64,000 bases of DNA from JABMMZ01 sp040403495 (GCA_040403495.1 JBBAKM010000014.1:11588-75587), one strand, 5' to 3'; shown: positions 17,901-27,243, counted from the first letter of the stretch. Notes: a model not told the origin generated them from the sequence alone. A program made the numbers and translations.

Positions 17901-19853
17901 ATGGTAAAATATTTTATACTCTCGTTGTCATTTCTATTTTGTTTTTTTAAATCATCTGCACAAGATACCATTAAGGTAAATACCCACAATAAAGTGGTGA
18001 TTAAAACCAATCCTTCGGTTGGACATACTTATTATTCTTCATGGGGAACTTTTCCTGCAAAGGATGTCTCATACCGTAAAGTGTATTTGTATTTAGAATT
18101 TGGTTGTGCACCTGGTTTGAGATGTGGAGAGTGGGATTATTTAAACCATATTTATATTGGAAAAAAAGGAGGAGTTAATGGCGATAGTTTGCATTATGAA
18201 TTGGCAAGATTTATTACACCTTATGGTTTTTACTGGAACAGTAGTCAAAATTGGAAGCATGGTTGGATCTTTGATGTGACTGAATTTTCTGATATTTTGC
18301 ATGATTCGGTTCAAATTTTATATAAACACACAGGTTATGAGTCAAACACAGACAGAGGTTGGACAGTAACATTGGATTTTAATTTTGTAAAAGGAGAGGC
18401 TGCGCTTATTCCTATGGGATACCAAAGTTTACACAATGTGAATGCGCCTTATGGTAATCCAAACAGAACCTTCGAAAGCGTAGTGACTGACAAGTCGTTT
18501 CAAGTGCCTGTTGGTGCAGATTATACTGATATTATGACCTTGCAAACGGGGCATGGAATGGATCAGCAGCAGAATTGTGCTGAATTTTGTTCCAAAAGAA
18601 GAACGTTGAAATTAAACGATCAAGTGATTTCAGAAAAAAATATTTGGAGAGATGATTGTGGTTTTAACAGCTTATTCCCTCAAGCAGGAACATGGGTTTA
18701 CGACCGTGCCGGATGGTGTCCTGGAGCGCCTGTTTACGCCGATCATGTTTATTTGCCAACCGCAGCAGGTTCCAATAATACACTCGCTTTTAACATGGAA
18801 GCCTACACAAACACGGTAGGAGGAAGTGCTAATTATTCTATTTCTTCTTACGCATTTTTCTATAAAAACAATCAGAAACAAGTTGATGCCAGCGTAGATA
18901 GAATACTTTCTCCATCTACAGAATTTGAAAGCTCTAGATTGAACCCTACTTGTGGTGCTCCAATAATTAGAGTAAAAAATATGGGCAAAGAAACCATTAC
19001 TTCTTTGGATTTTGAATATGGCAAAGTTGGTGGCTCATTGCAAAAAATATGGGTGCCTTGTAATATCAAACCATTTGAGACTCAAGTTTTAACTTTAGAA
19101 GCGGTTTACAATTGGACTGGTGCTAGTAATCAATTTGTGGTTAATGTTACCAAAGTAAATAGCAAAGAAGATGAATATCGCAAGGACAATGTTGCTTACA
19201 GTACTATTGCCAATGCACCTGTGACGCCAAATGCTATTGTTGTTTTATTGAAAACAAATAGCGCTCCGTCAGAAAATTCATATACGATTAAAGACGCTTG
19301 GGGTAAAGTTATTCGTAATAAATCTGGTTTTGCGCCTAATACAATTTACAGAGATACCGTTTATTTAGATAACAATGTGTGTTATTCATTTGAGTTTTCA
19401 GACGAGGGGCAAGGTCCAAGCAATAACCCATTGAATGAAGATGGTATAGAATGGTGGGCTAATTCTGGCGATGGCGCAGGCTATGTTCAATTAAGACGTT
19501 TGTCTAACAATGCGATGTTGAGGAATTTCCTTTCAGATTTCGGAACTAAACATATTTACAACTTCACAAGTTCATATTCTATGTCAACGGATGCGCCTGA
19601 GATGGGCCAATCAATGGAGTTGTTTGTGTTTCCAAATCCTGCTCACAATGAAGTTAATTTACACATAGAATCAGCCAATAATGGTTTGTTTCAAGTAAGT
19701 ATAGTTGATGTAACAGGTAAAGAAGTTTACAAACGCGAAGGTCAATCAAACAGTGAAGATATTCAAGTTACCAACTTAGCAAAAGGGGTTTATACAGCCA
19801 TTGTAAACAAAGATGGGGTTGTATTGACTAAAAAGTTTGTGGTATTGGATTAA
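17901..19853 (+). CDS. Secreted peptide-N-glycosidase F-like protein with T9SS sorting domain
   Basis: The 650-residue product has a signal peptide ending KSSAQ. It then carries the two beta-sandwich domains of PNGase F. The first contains the GLRCGEWDYLNHIYI block, whose WD aspartate aligns with the catalytic Asp60 of flavobacterial PNGase F, and YELARFITPYGF. The second contains LQTGHGMD, CAEFCSKRR and RAGWCPGAPV. A ~150-residue linker domain of unknown function follows. The last ~75 residues are a T9SS type A sorting domain: VFPNPAHNEVNLHIES, DVTGKEVY, LAKGVYTAIV. PNGase F releases N-glycans from glycoproteins by cleaving the glycosyl-asparagine amide. Enzymatic activity here is likely but not shown; the remaining acidic residues need an alignment. 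The gene lies alone after korAB, with its own -7 box. Confidence 0.85.
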   Translation: MVKYFILSLSFLFCFFKSSAQDTIKVNTHNKVVIKTNPSVGHTYYSSWGTFPAKDVSYRKVYLYLEFGCAPGLRCGEWDYLNHIYIGKKGGVNGDSLHYELARFITPYGFYWNSSQNWKHGWIFDVTEFSDILHDSVQILYKHTGYESNTDRGWTVTLDFNFVKGEAALIPMGYQSLHNVNAPYGNPNRTFESVVTDKSFQVPVGADYTDIMTLQTGHGMDQQQNCAEFCSKRRTLKLNDQVISEKNIWRDDCGFNSLFPQAGTWVYDRAGWCPGAPVYADHVYLPTAAGSNNTLAFNMEAYTNTVGGSANYSISSYAFFYKNNQKQVDASVDRILSPSTEFESSRLNPTCGAPIIRVKNMGKETITSLDFEYGKVGGSLQKIWVPCNIKPFETQVLTLEAVYNWTGASNQFVVNVTKVNSKEDEYRKDNVAYSTIANAPVTPNAIVVLLKTNSAPSENSYTIKDAWGKVIRNKSGFAPNTIYRDTVYLDNNVCYSFEFSDEGQGPSNNPLNEDGIEWWANSGDGAGYVQLRRLSNNAMLRNFLSDFGTKHIYNFTSSYSMSTDAPEMGQSMELFVFPNPAHNEVNLHIESANNGLFQVSIVDVTGKEVYKREGQSNSEDIQVTNLAKGVYTAIVNKDGVVLTKKFVVLD

Positions 19854-19862
19854 TGGAATTTA

Positions 19863-19882
19863 AAAATGGATTTATCCATTTT
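19863..19882. terminator. Possible bidirectional hairpin between PNGase F-like gene and rmuC
   Basis: AAAATGGAT (19863-19871) and ATCCATTTT (19874-19882) form a near-perfect palindrome with a very short loop, between the convergent stops and overlapping the end of rmuC. T-runs are short, so termination is only possible. Confidence 0.4.
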
Positions 19883-21305
19883 CATCTTCTAACTCATCCT
19901 CAATTCCCAAAACTTCATTGCTTTTATCAAAAGTTAATGACTGTACATTTTTGAGTTGTCTGCCTATCGCCCTTGTTCTTATTTCGGCACTTTCTATCAC
20001 ATTTGAAGCCTCTTGTAGTTTCTTTTTGGTTTTGACAAGTACGTCACCAAATTTGCTAAACTCTGTTTTTACTGCTCCCAACAAATCCCAAACTTCACTG
20101 CTTCGTTTTTCGATGGCTAGTGTGCGGAATCCCATTTGTAAACTGTTTAAAAGTGCACTCAATGTTGTTGGTCCTGTGATGGTGATTTTATATTCTTTTT
20201 GCAATTGCTCAAACAATCCCGGCGTTCTTAATACCTCGCCAAATAAACTTTCGTAAGGTAAAAACATGATGCCATATTCTGTAGTATTGGGTGGATCAAT
20301 GTATTTTTCTCTGATGTCTTGTGCATTTTTGCGAATGCCTCTGATAAAGGCTTTTCTGTATTCTTCAATTTTTTCAATATCGCCTTTGTCGTATGCCTCA
20401 ACCAAAGATTCGTAATCCTCTTTTGGAAATTTTGAATCGATAGGTAGCCACAAGCTCTTATCTAAATTATTGCCATTTGGCATTTTTATAGCAAACTCAA
20501 CCACTGCACCGCTACCCACTTTGGTTTTTACGTTTTTCTCATATTGTTCGTTTGTCAACAAATCTTCAATGATGTTTTGTAGTTGGTATTCCCCTAAAAC
20601 GCCTCTTGATTTTACATTGCTCATTACTTTTTTGAGGTCGCCTACACTTGTTGCCAAATGTTGCATTTCGCCCAATCCTTTGTGAACAGCCTCCAATCGT
20701 TCACTCACTTGTTTGAATGATTCACCCAGTCGTTTTTCAAGTGTTTCATTCAGTTTTTCATCCACCGTTTTGCGCATTTCTTCGAGCTTTTTCTCATTGC
20801 CTTCTTGCATGTTTTTAACATTGCTTTCCAAACTCAGTTTTATCTCTTTTAGTTTTTCGCTTGTCTCTACGCTTTGGTTTTTTTGTTGCAACTGAAAATC
20901 AGTAAACTGTAGTCTCAAACTTTCTCTGTACTCTTTGAGAGAGTTGTTCAGGTCGAGCTTTAGTTTTTCTATGTTTTCGCCCAATTCTTTGCGATTGTCT
21001 TTGTTGTTAGAATCAATATTTTCCTGAAAAGATTTCAATTGCGTTAAGGTTTGACTTAAAAAAGACTGGATTTGAGCGTTCAGTTCAGTGCGTGTGTCTT
21101 TAAAAGCCGTGTTATTTTCGCTTCTATTGTTTGAAAACTCAATTTTTAAATGTTGTTCAATTTTGTCAATTTGTTGGGCAATGGCTAATGAGTTTAAGTC
21201 ATTTTGATTGGGTTGTAATTGCTTCTTTATTTGCAAAATTAATACGAGTCCAAAAATGCCTATGACAGCAAAAGCAATGAGAATTATTAGTTGTAAAGTT
21301 GTCAT
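19872..21305 (-). CDS. rmuC: DNA recombination protein RmuC
   Basis: The 477-residue product has one N-terminal membrane helix (residues ~5-25), then a long coiled coil to about residue 195 rich in E, K, Q and L, then the conserved RmuC core: GVLGEYQLQNIIEDLL, LPIDSKFPKEDYESL, KYIDPPNTTEYGIMFLPYE, and GPTTLSALLNSLQMGFRTLAIEKRS up to EVWDLLGAVKTEFSKF. RmuC is a membrane-anchored protein with a restriction-endonuclease-like fold that limits DNA inversions in E. coli. The ATG at 21305 is preferred to a TTG at 21317. It is convergent with the PNGase F-like gene and divergent from crtZ. Confidence 0.92.
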   Translation of the reverse strand: MTTLQLIILIAFAVIGIFGLVLILQIKKQLQPNQNDLNSLAIAQQIDKIEQHLKIEFSNNRSENNTAFKDTRTELNAQIQSFLSQTLTQLKSFQENIDSNNKDNRKELGENIEKLKLDLNNSLKEYRESLRLQFTDFQLQQKNQSVETSEKLKEIKLSLESNVKNMQEGNEKKLEEMRKTVDEKLNETLEKRLGESFKQVSERLEAVHKGLGEMQHLATSVGDLKKVMSNVKSRGVLGEYQLQNIIEDLLTNEQYEKNVKTKVGSGAVVEFAIKMPNGNNLDKSLWLPIDSKFPKEDYESLVEAYDKGDIEKIEEYRKAFIRGIRKNAQDIREKYIDPPNTTEYGIMFLPYESLFGEVLRTPGLFEQLQKEYKITITGPTTLSALLNSLQMGFRTLAIEKRSSEVWDLLGAVKTEFSKFGDVLVKTKKKLQEASNVIESAEIRTRAIGRQLKNVQSLTFDKSNEVLGIEDELEDENG

Positions 21306-21438
21306 TTTTAAAAACAATTTTTTTAGATAACAAACTTAATTATTAAACAAGTTATTTCATAATTAACTTTAAAATGTTGATGCGGTTTTACTCTCAGGTT
21401 CTCCTAAATAAAATGTTAAAGAACAAACAAAATCAATG

Positions 21439-21446
21439 TATATTTG
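21439..21446 (+). promoter_or_regulatory. -7 promoter element of the carotenoid operon
   Basis: TATATTTG matches TAnnTTTG exactly and ends 14 nt before the ATG at 21461. Its position argues that the longer crtZ frame opening at 21374 is not translated. Confidence 0.6.
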
Positions 21447-21460
21447 TATTGTTTTTAGTT

Positions 21461-21925
21461 ATGTCAATCATATTAAATAGTTTAATTATAATAGTTGGTT
21501 TTTTGTTAATGGAGGGAGTTGCTTGGTTTACCCATAAATACATCATGCATGGATTTATGTGGTCATGGCATAAGAGTCACCACGAACCTCGCAAGGGTAA
21601 ATTCGAGAAGAATGATTTATTCGGAATTGTGTTTGCCTTTGTGTCTGCAGGGCTTATGATTAGCGGCTCTTGGGGTGATATAGATTGGAAGTTTTATTTA
21701 GGTATTGGAATTTTATTATACGGTTTGGCTTATTTTTTAGTTCACGATGTGTTTGTTCACCAAAGGTTACCTTTGTTAAAAAGAACAAACAACGCCTATT
21801 TTCAAGCAATGCGTTTTGCGCACAAAATCCATCACAAAGTCTCGTCGAAAGAGGGTGCTGAAGCATTTGGATTTTTATTTGTAAGCAAAAAGTATCTTAA
21901 CAAATTTAAGCATAAACAAAAATGA
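21461..21925 (+). CDS. crtZ: Beta-carotene 3-hydroxylase (fatty acid hydroxylase superfamily)
   Basis: The 154-residue membrane protein has the histidine-box set of non-haem diiron hydroxylases: HKYIMHGFMWSWHKSHHEP, VHDVFVHQR and FAHKIHHK. CrtZ adds hydroxyl groups at C3 and C3' of the beta-rings, giving zeaxanthin from beta-carotene. The open frame begins at 21374, but the ATG at 21461 gives the usual ~155-residue length, starts just before the first membrane span and is placed correctly behind the -7 element at 21439. Its stop overlaps the crtI start in an ATGA junction, so the two are translationally coupled. Confidence 0.9.
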   Translation: MSIILNSLIIIVGFLLMEGVAWFTHKYIMHGFMWSWHKSHHEPRKGKFEKNDLFGIVFAFVSAGLMISGSWGDIDWKFYLGIGILLYGLAYFLVHDVFVHQRLPLLKRTNNAYFQAMRFAHKIHHKVSSKEGAEAFGFLFVSKKYLNKFKHKQK

Positions 21926-23406
21926 GTAAAAAAATAGTTGTTATAGGAAGTGGATTTGCGGGACTGACAAGTGCCTCTTATTTGGCAAAACAAGGTCATC
22001 AAGTTACGTTGTTGGAAAAAAATGACCAAGTTGGTGGTCGTTGCAGAAAATGGGAAACAGAAGGCTTTACCTTTGATATGGGTCCAAGTTGGTATTGGAT
22101 GCCCGAAGTATTCGAAAATTTTTTCAAGGATTTTGGTTACAAGGTTTCTGATTTTTACGAATTACTAAGGCTCGACCCTGCCTACCGCATCTATTTTACC
22201 AATAATGAACAAATTGATATTCCCGCAAGTTTAGATGAGTTGGTGAATGAATTTGAAAAAAGAGAAAAAGGAAGTGGGGTTAAATTAAGAGCATTTTTGA
22301 AAGATGCTGAATACAAGTACCATACTGCCATGTCAGATTACGTTAACCGTTTGTCTGATTCAATTTTTGAGTTCGTAGAACCCCGTTTAATCATCAAATC
22401 CTTCCAACTGAGCTTGTTTTCTTCTCTAAGAAAAGCAGTTAGAAAAGAGTTTAAAAATCCATTATTGGTGAGTTTGCTTGAGTTTCCTGTTTTGTTTTTA
22501 GGGTCAACCCCAGACAATACACCTGCCATGTACAGCATGATGAATTATGCCGATTTGGTTAAAGGAACTTGGTTTCCCAAAAAAGGAATGGTTCAAATAT
22601 CAGAAGCCTTTGCAAGCGTAGCAAAAAGTCAAGGGGTTACTATTTTGCTTAACAAAGCCGTGACACATATTCGTGTAGAGAATTCCAAAACAGTAGGAGT
22701 GGAAGTGGGAGATGAGTTTTATGAGGCAGACATTGTGGTTGCAGGAAGTGATTATCATTTTACAGAACAAACGCTTTTAGACAAGCAACACCGTGTGTAT
22801 GATGAAAAATATTGGGAATCACGAACGATGTCCCCAAGTTCTTTATTGTATTACGTTGGTATCAATACTAAACTTAAAGAAGTATTGCATCACAACTTGT
22901 TTTTCGATGAAGATTTTGAGCAGCATGCCGTTGAGATATACAAAGAGCCAAAATGGCCAAGCAAACCTTTGTTTTATTTGTGTGTGTCAAGCAAATCTGA
23001 CCCAACTTGTGCTCCCGAAGGGTATGAGAATTTATTCTTTTTGATTCCTTTAGCCCCAGGTTTGGAGGATTCTGAAGCATTAAGAGAAACGTATTTTCAA
23101 ACCATGACAAAGCGTCTTAAAGAAAAATCGGGAATTGATATCAATGAACATATAGTTGTAAAACGCTCATTTGCAATGAATGATTTCGAAAAAGATTACA
23201 ATTCATACAAAGGCAATGCTTATGGATTGGCAAACACATTATTGCAAACGGCTTTTTTAAAACCAAAGATTAAGTCGAAAAAGGTTAAAAACCTGTTTTA
23301 TACAGGTCAGTTAACTGTACCCGGGCCAGGGGTTCCACCTGCCATTATAAGTGGGCAAATTGTAGCTGGAGAAATTGAAAAAATGCTAAAATTGAGTCAG
23401 TTATAA
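21922..23406 (+). CDS. crtI: Phytoene desaturase family protein CrtI
   Basis: The 494-residue flavoprotein opens with the dinucleotide-binding fold VVIGSGFAGLTSASYLAKQG followed by an acidic residue in LLEKND and VGGRCRKWE. It ends with the bacterial phytoene-dehydrogenase signature around FYTGQLTVPGPGVPPAIISG. CrtI desaturates phytoene stepwise to lycopene with FAD, at the membrane. It overlaps crtZ by 4 nt and is followed 39 nt later by crtB. A lycopene cyclase is not encoded in the window, so the ring-forming step needed before CrtZ must be elsewhere. Confidence 0.92.
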   Translation: MSKKIVVIGSGFAGLTSASYLAKQGHQVTLLEKNDQVGGRCRKWETEGFTFDMGPSWYWMPEVFENFFKDFGYKVSDFYELLRLDPAYRIYFTNNEQIDIPASLDELVNEFEKREKGSGVKLRAFLKDAEYKYHTAMSDYVNRLSDSIFEFVEPRLIIKSFQLSLFSSLRKAVRKEFKNPLLVSLLEFPVLFLGSTPDNTPAMYSMMNYADLVKGTWFPKKGMVQISEAFASVAKSQGVTILLNKAVTHIRVENSKTVGVEVGDEFYEADIVVAGSDYHFTEQTLLDKQHRVYDEKYWESRTMSPSSLLYYVGINTKLKEVLHHNLFFDEDFEQHAVEIYKEPKWPSKPLFYLCVSSKSDPTCAPEGYENLFFLIPLAPGLEDSEALRETYFQTMTKRLKEKSGIDINEHIVVKRSFAMNDFEKDYNSYKGNAYGLANTLLQTAFLKPKIKSKKVKNLFYTGQLTVPGPGVPPAIISGQIVAGEIEKMLKLSQL

Positions 23407-23445
23407 AACTTTTTAAAATTATTCTTGTTTAAATATTAAAGTAAT

Positions 23446-24282
23446 ATGTTTGAGATTTACGAAAAAACTTCCATTGATTGTAGTAAAAAAACTACCAACA
23501 ATTATAGCACGTCCTTTTCTTTAGGGATTAAAATGATAAGCAAAAGCCATCGTTGGGCCATTTATGGTATTTATGGTTTTGTGCGTTTAGCAGATGAAAT
23601 TGTTGATACTTTTGACAGAGAAGACAAAGCAGAGTTGTTAGCTGAATTCAAAGCTGATACCTACAAAGCTATTGAAAAAGGAATAAGCTTAAATCCAATT
23701 TTGCACTCTTTTCAGAAAGCTGCCAATCAGTTCGGTATTGGTAAGGATTTAATTGAACCTTTCTTTAACAGTATGGAAACGGATTTGGGTAAGCAAACAT
23801 ACAACCGTGGACAGTATGATGAATATATTTATGGTAGTGCAGAAGTAGTTGGCTTAATGTGTCTTAAGGTGTTTTGCGACGGAAAAGAAGGGTTATACCA
23901 ACAGTTGGTAAGTCCAGCCAGATCATTAGGTGCCGCTTTCCAAAAGGTTAATTTTTTGAGAGATATTAAAAGTGATGTTGAAGACAGAGGTCGCGTTTAT
24001 TTTCCAACTTTGAATTTAGCGGAGTTTGATGAGTCGGTAAAAAGACAAATTATTATGGAAGTTAAGGCTGATTTTGACCAAGCACATGTTGGAATAAAAC
24101 AATTACCATTAAGTTGTCGTTTTGGTGTTTATACAGCTTACCGCTATTACTTAAGATTGCTTGATAAAATTGAACGCGTCAATGCTGCTGAAGTTTTAGA
24201 AAAAAGAATTAGAGTTGCCAATACCGAAAAAGTGGCTTTGTTAGCCCGTTCTTATGTTAAGTTCAAATTCAATGTTTTGTAA
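23446..24282 (+). CDS. crtB: Phytoene synthase CrtB (squalene/phytoene synthase family)
   Basis: The 278-residue product carries both Asp-rich motifs of the trans-isoprenyl head-to-head synthases: RLADEIVDTF near residue 47 and FLRDIKSDVEDRGRVYFP near residue 175. The signature YGSAEVVGLMCLKVF lies between them. CrtB condenses two geranylgeranyl diphosphates into phytoene, the first committed carotenoid step. Third gene of the crt operon; its stop lies inside the start region of the next gene. Confidence 0.93.
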   Translation: MFEIYEKTSIDCSKKTTNNYSTSFSLGIKMISKSHRWAIYGIYGFVRLADEIVDTFDREDKAELLAEFKADTYKAIEKGISLNPILHSFQKAANQFGIGKDLIEPFFNSMETDLGKQTYNRGQYDEYIYGSAEVVGLMCLKVFCDGKEGLYQQLVSPARSLGAAFQKVNFLRDIKSDVEDRGRVYFPTLNLAEFDESVKRQIIMEVKADFDQAHVGIKQLPLSCRFGVYTAYRYYLRLLDKIERVNAAEVLEKRIRVANTEKVALLARSYVKFKFNVL

Positions 24283-24763
24283 GCTAAAGATAGCCTCTCT
24301 TTTATTCATTGGTTTTTTTTCGTTTTCATTTATCCAAGTTGATGAAGTTTCGGAACTAAGAGCCTCATTCCAAAAAGCATTGACTTCATCTAAGTCAGCA
24401 ACTGATTTAAATACACTAACTTCCAAGCAAGAAACGGCAATTAAAAAAGCGTATCACGGCGTGTCTTATACACTGTTAGGGAAACATGCCACTAACCCAA
24501 TTAAAAAATTAGAGTATTTGAAAAAAGGGTTGCCTATTCTTAATCAAGCTGTTCAAGACAAACCCTTGGATGTTGAAATTCGTTTTTTAAGATTTACGGT
24601 AGAAGAAAATGTACCCTCGTTTGTTCAAATAGAACGACATATTAATAGTGATAAATATTTTTTGGTTAATAATCTTAAACCATCTCATACGTATTACGAG
24701 TACATAAAAAACTATTTAAAACAGTCGAAATCATTGACTGTTGCAGAAAAATCTAAACTTTAG
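24272..24763 (+). CDS. Exported protein of unknown function in the carotenoid operon
   Basis: The 163-residue product starts with MFCKLKIAS and a hydrophobic segment ending near FSFIQ, likely a signal peptide or membrane anchor. The rest is helical and charged, with a pattern of paired helices (LTSKQETAIKKAYHGVSYTLLGKHA, then KKLEYLKKGLPILNQAV), suggestive of TPR-like repeats. I do not recognise the family. The ATG at 24272 (rather than 24254) overlaps crtB by 11 nt, so it is expressed with the carotenoid genes and could assist pigment placement or membrane organisation, which is inference from position only. Confidence 0.7.
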   Translation: MFCKLKIASLLFIGFFSFSFIQVDEVSELRASFQKALTSSKSATDLNTLTSKQETAIKKAYHGVSYTLLGKHATNPIKKLEYLKKGLPILNQAVQDKPLDVEIRFLRFTVEENVPSFVQIERHINSDKYFLVNNLKPSHTYYEYIKNYLKQSKSLTVAEKSKL

Positions 24764-24771
24764 TTGTTTCT

Positions 24772-26373
24772 TTATTCGTGAGGATTGTCATCTCCATCAT
24801 CATCAAAAATATTAGCACCAAAATCACGTTGGTCTTGGTCGTCTAAGAATGGATTTTCAAGTTGTGATTTCCCTAAAGAATACAAGTCTGTTTGAGCACT
24901 GTGGTCATCGTCGGTGTTTATTTTACTTGAATAAGTAACCATAGTTGGTTCTTGATGGTAATCGCCAAAATTCGACATGTCATTTTCGTCGTAGTTCACA
25001 AACTTCGCAAAGTTTTCAAGGAAACGAACTTTTGCTTCACCTGTTGGTCCATTTCTGTGTTTTTGAATAATAACCTCACCTAAACTTGGGTCGCCAACTT
25101 GAGGTTCATTCAGTTTGTAGTAGTTTGGACGCCATATAAATCCAACAATATCCGCATCTTGCTCAATACTTCCCGATTCCCTTAAGTCACTCAACTGTGG
25201 TTTTTTATCACCTGCTCTTTTCTCAACATCACGACTCAACTGAGCAAGGGCAATAATCGGAATATTCAGTTCTTTGGCTAATCCTTTCAATGCTCTTGAA
25301 ATGGAACCAATCTCTTGTTCCCTGTTTCCGTTTTTGCCTACATCTTCACCTCGCATTAACTGTAAATAATCGACAACTACCATTTCAATATGGTGTTTGC
25401 TATGTAATCGTCGGCACTTAGCTTTAAACTCAAAGATTGGTAAAGAAGGGGTGTCGTCAATAAAAATTTGTGCTTTAGAAAGTTTTTGAATTTTAGTGTG
25501 GAGTTGAGTCCATTCATGTTCTTCCAAAGTGCCTTTTTTAAGTTTTTCACTCGAAATTTCACTTTCCGCAGCAATAAGCCTTGTTACAAGTTGGGCTGCA
25601 CTCATCTCAAGTGAGAAAATAGCAACGGGTCTCATAAAATCAACCGCAGCATTTCTAAGCATGGTTAGGGCAAGTGCCGTTTTTCCCATACCCGGCCTAG
25701 CTGCTAATATAATTAAATCTGACTTTTGCCAACCAGAAGTAATGTCGTCTAAGTTTTTAAGTCCACTTGGAATGCCTGTTAAACCATCTTTTTTGTCGTG
25801 GTTAGCTTCAATAATACTAATAGCTTCGTTAATAATGCTAGAAATTTCTTTGTAAGAACGTTTCATGCCATCATTTTTTACCTCGTATAAATCCTTTTCG
25901 GTTTCATCAAGTAGTTTGAAGGCATCAGTTCCTTCATCAAAAGCTGAAGAAAGTGTTTCACCCGAAATTCTAATTAATTCTCTTTGAATAAATTTTTGAA
26001 TAACGATGTGGGCGTGGTATTGAATATTTGCAGCAGAGGCAACTCTACTGGTCAGTTTGGCAATGTAGAAAGGGCCACCAACGAGTTCTAAAAGTCCTTT
26101 TATTTTGAGTTTTTCAGTAACAGTTAATATGTCAACAGGTTGGTTCAAGTTATACAAATCAATCATTGATTCAAAGATGAATCGATTGTTTTCGTTGTAA
26201 AAATGTTTGCCTTGTAACACTTCAATTGCATCTCTAAGAGCATCTTTCTCCAACATAATTGCTCCTAAGATGGCTTCCTCAAAATCCATTGCTTGAGGTG
26301 GAATTCGTCCCCCTGCATCAAGTGTTGTTAAATCTATGGTCTTTTTTCGTTTTACACTTGGACGTTCTAACAT
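24772..26373 (-). CDS. dnaB: Replicative DNA helicase DnaB
   Basis: The 533-residue product has the DnaB N-terminal collar domain (PPQAMDFEEAILGAIMLEKD to about residue 120), a linker helix, and the RecA-like ATPase with Walker A AARPGMGKTALAL, Walker B MVVVDYLQLM, and the downstream block GSISRALKGLAKELNIPIIALAQLS and SDLRESGSIEQDADIVGFIWR. It is the hexameric helicase of the replication fork. No intein is present: the Walker region is uninterrupted and the length is normal, with a Bacteroidota-type acidic tail of ~60 residues. A near-consensus -7 box lies just upstream. Confidence 0.96.
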   Translation of the reverse strand: MLERPSVKRKKTIDLTTLDAGGRIPPQAMDFEEAILGAIMLEKDALRDAIEVLQGKHFYNENNRFIFESMIDLYNLNQPVDILTVTEKLKIKGLLELVGGPFYIAKLTSRVASAANIQYHAHIVIQKFIQRELIRISGETLSSAFDEGTDAFKLLDETEKDLYEVKNDGMKRSYKEISSIINEAISIIEANHDKKDGLTGIPSGLKNLDDITSGWQKSDLIILAARPGMGKTALALTMLRNAAVDFMRPVAIFSLEMSAAQLVTRLIAAESEISSEKLKKGTLEEHEWTQLHTKIQKLSKAQIFIDDTPSLPIFEFKAKCRRLHSKHHIEMVVVDYLQLMRGEDVGKNGNREQEIGSISRALKGLAKELNIPIIALAQLSRDVEKRAGDKKPQLSDLRESGSIEQDADIVGFIWRPNYYKLNEPQVGDPSLGEVIIQKHRNGPTGEAKVRFLENFAKFVNYDENDMSNFGDYHQEPTMVTYSSKINTDDDHSAQTDLYSLGKSQLENPFLDDQDQRDFGANIFDDDGDDNPHE

Positions 26374-26378
26374 ACTTG

Positions 26379-26386
26379 CGAAACTA
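26379..26386 (-). promoter_or_regulatory. Near-consensus -7 element of dnaB
   Basis: The minus strand reads TAGTTTCG, one change from TAnnTTTG, 5 nt before the ATG at 26373. This would give an almost leaderless transcript. Confidence 0.35.
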
Positions 26387-26553
26387 AATTAAAAAATTAG
26401 TTATTGCGAATTAATCTTATCCATTTTTGGTGTTAATTGATTGTTGATATTATTTGGTTGGAAATTTTTATAAAATTTAGGCTGAGAAGGTTTTTTTAGC
26501 TTAAAACAACTTTTTGTTTTAAGTGTAAACTTTTATTACACTTGTTACAAAAG

Positions 26554-27243
26554 ATGGTTTTTTTAAAAAAAGTTGTTTTGTTGTTAATTGTGGTTTTTGC
26601 ATTTGCTTGTAATAAGGTTGGAGAAAACCCAGCGCAACAAAAAACAGTTTCTTATAACCCATATGATTATTGGATGAAGTATGAGTTTATAAAAAATAGT
26701 TATGAAGTTTATAATGTTATTAATGATTCAAATGTATTTACTTATGAAGATACTTTAGAGTATGCCGGAGATACATTGATTGCGCCTGTTTTTGGTCTCT
26801 ATTTCAATAAGTATGCTTTTCGAAAGAAAACGGATTTTAGTCAGTTCATTATTGGGAAAGGGGGAGAATCACAAATGGATATTTTATTTGGTCGAACTCA
26901 ATACCCTTTTTTTAATTTAAATTTGATTCAAGATTCAGGTGATTTAAAAAAAATATCTTATGATGGTTATCCTTTTGATGACAGATTTTTAGTTAGTTAT
27001 AATTCAATTTTTGAACAAGGATATATGAGTGCTTTGGGGAGTCATAAAATTATAAAAAGTTCTGTGATTTATTCTTATAAAAACGATACAGGAGGTAAAG
27101 AGTATATGAAATCTGATTTTGTTTTGGCTAAGAATGTAGGTTTGGTTGAAATGAGACTTTATTATTATTGTAATGGGATGTATTCATTGCCCGACAAGTC
27201 ATACCAAGTGCTTTATAAAATTAAATCAGTAATTCAACCATGA
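26554..27243 (+). CDS. Predicted lipoprotein of unknown function (operon gene 1)
   Basis: The 229-residue product begins with a basic, strongly hydrophobic signal ending FAFAC, so Cys19 is the likely lipid attachment site. The mature part is rich in Tyr, Asp and Phe with beta-strand character. The ATG at 26554 is preferred to a TTG at 26542. Its stop overlaps the next gene's start in an ATGA junction. I recognise no family. With the two genes downstream it forms a tight three-gene unit of surface proteins. Confidence 0.65.
   Translation: MVFLKKVVLLLIVVFAFACNKVGENPAQQKTVSYNPYDYWMKYEFIKNSYEVYNVINDSNVFTYEDTLEYAGDTLIAPVFGLYFNKYAFRKKTDFSQFIIGKGGESQMDILFGRTQYPFFNLNLIQDSGDLKKISYDGYPFDDRFLVSYNSIFEQGYMSALGSHKIIKSSVIYSYKNDTGGKEYMKSDFVLAKNVGLVEMRLYYYCNGMYSLPDKSYQVLYKIKSVIQP

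Noticed and set aside
24772..26373. Intein in DnaB
   Set aside because: Length and Walker A region are normal, and no splicing motif is present.
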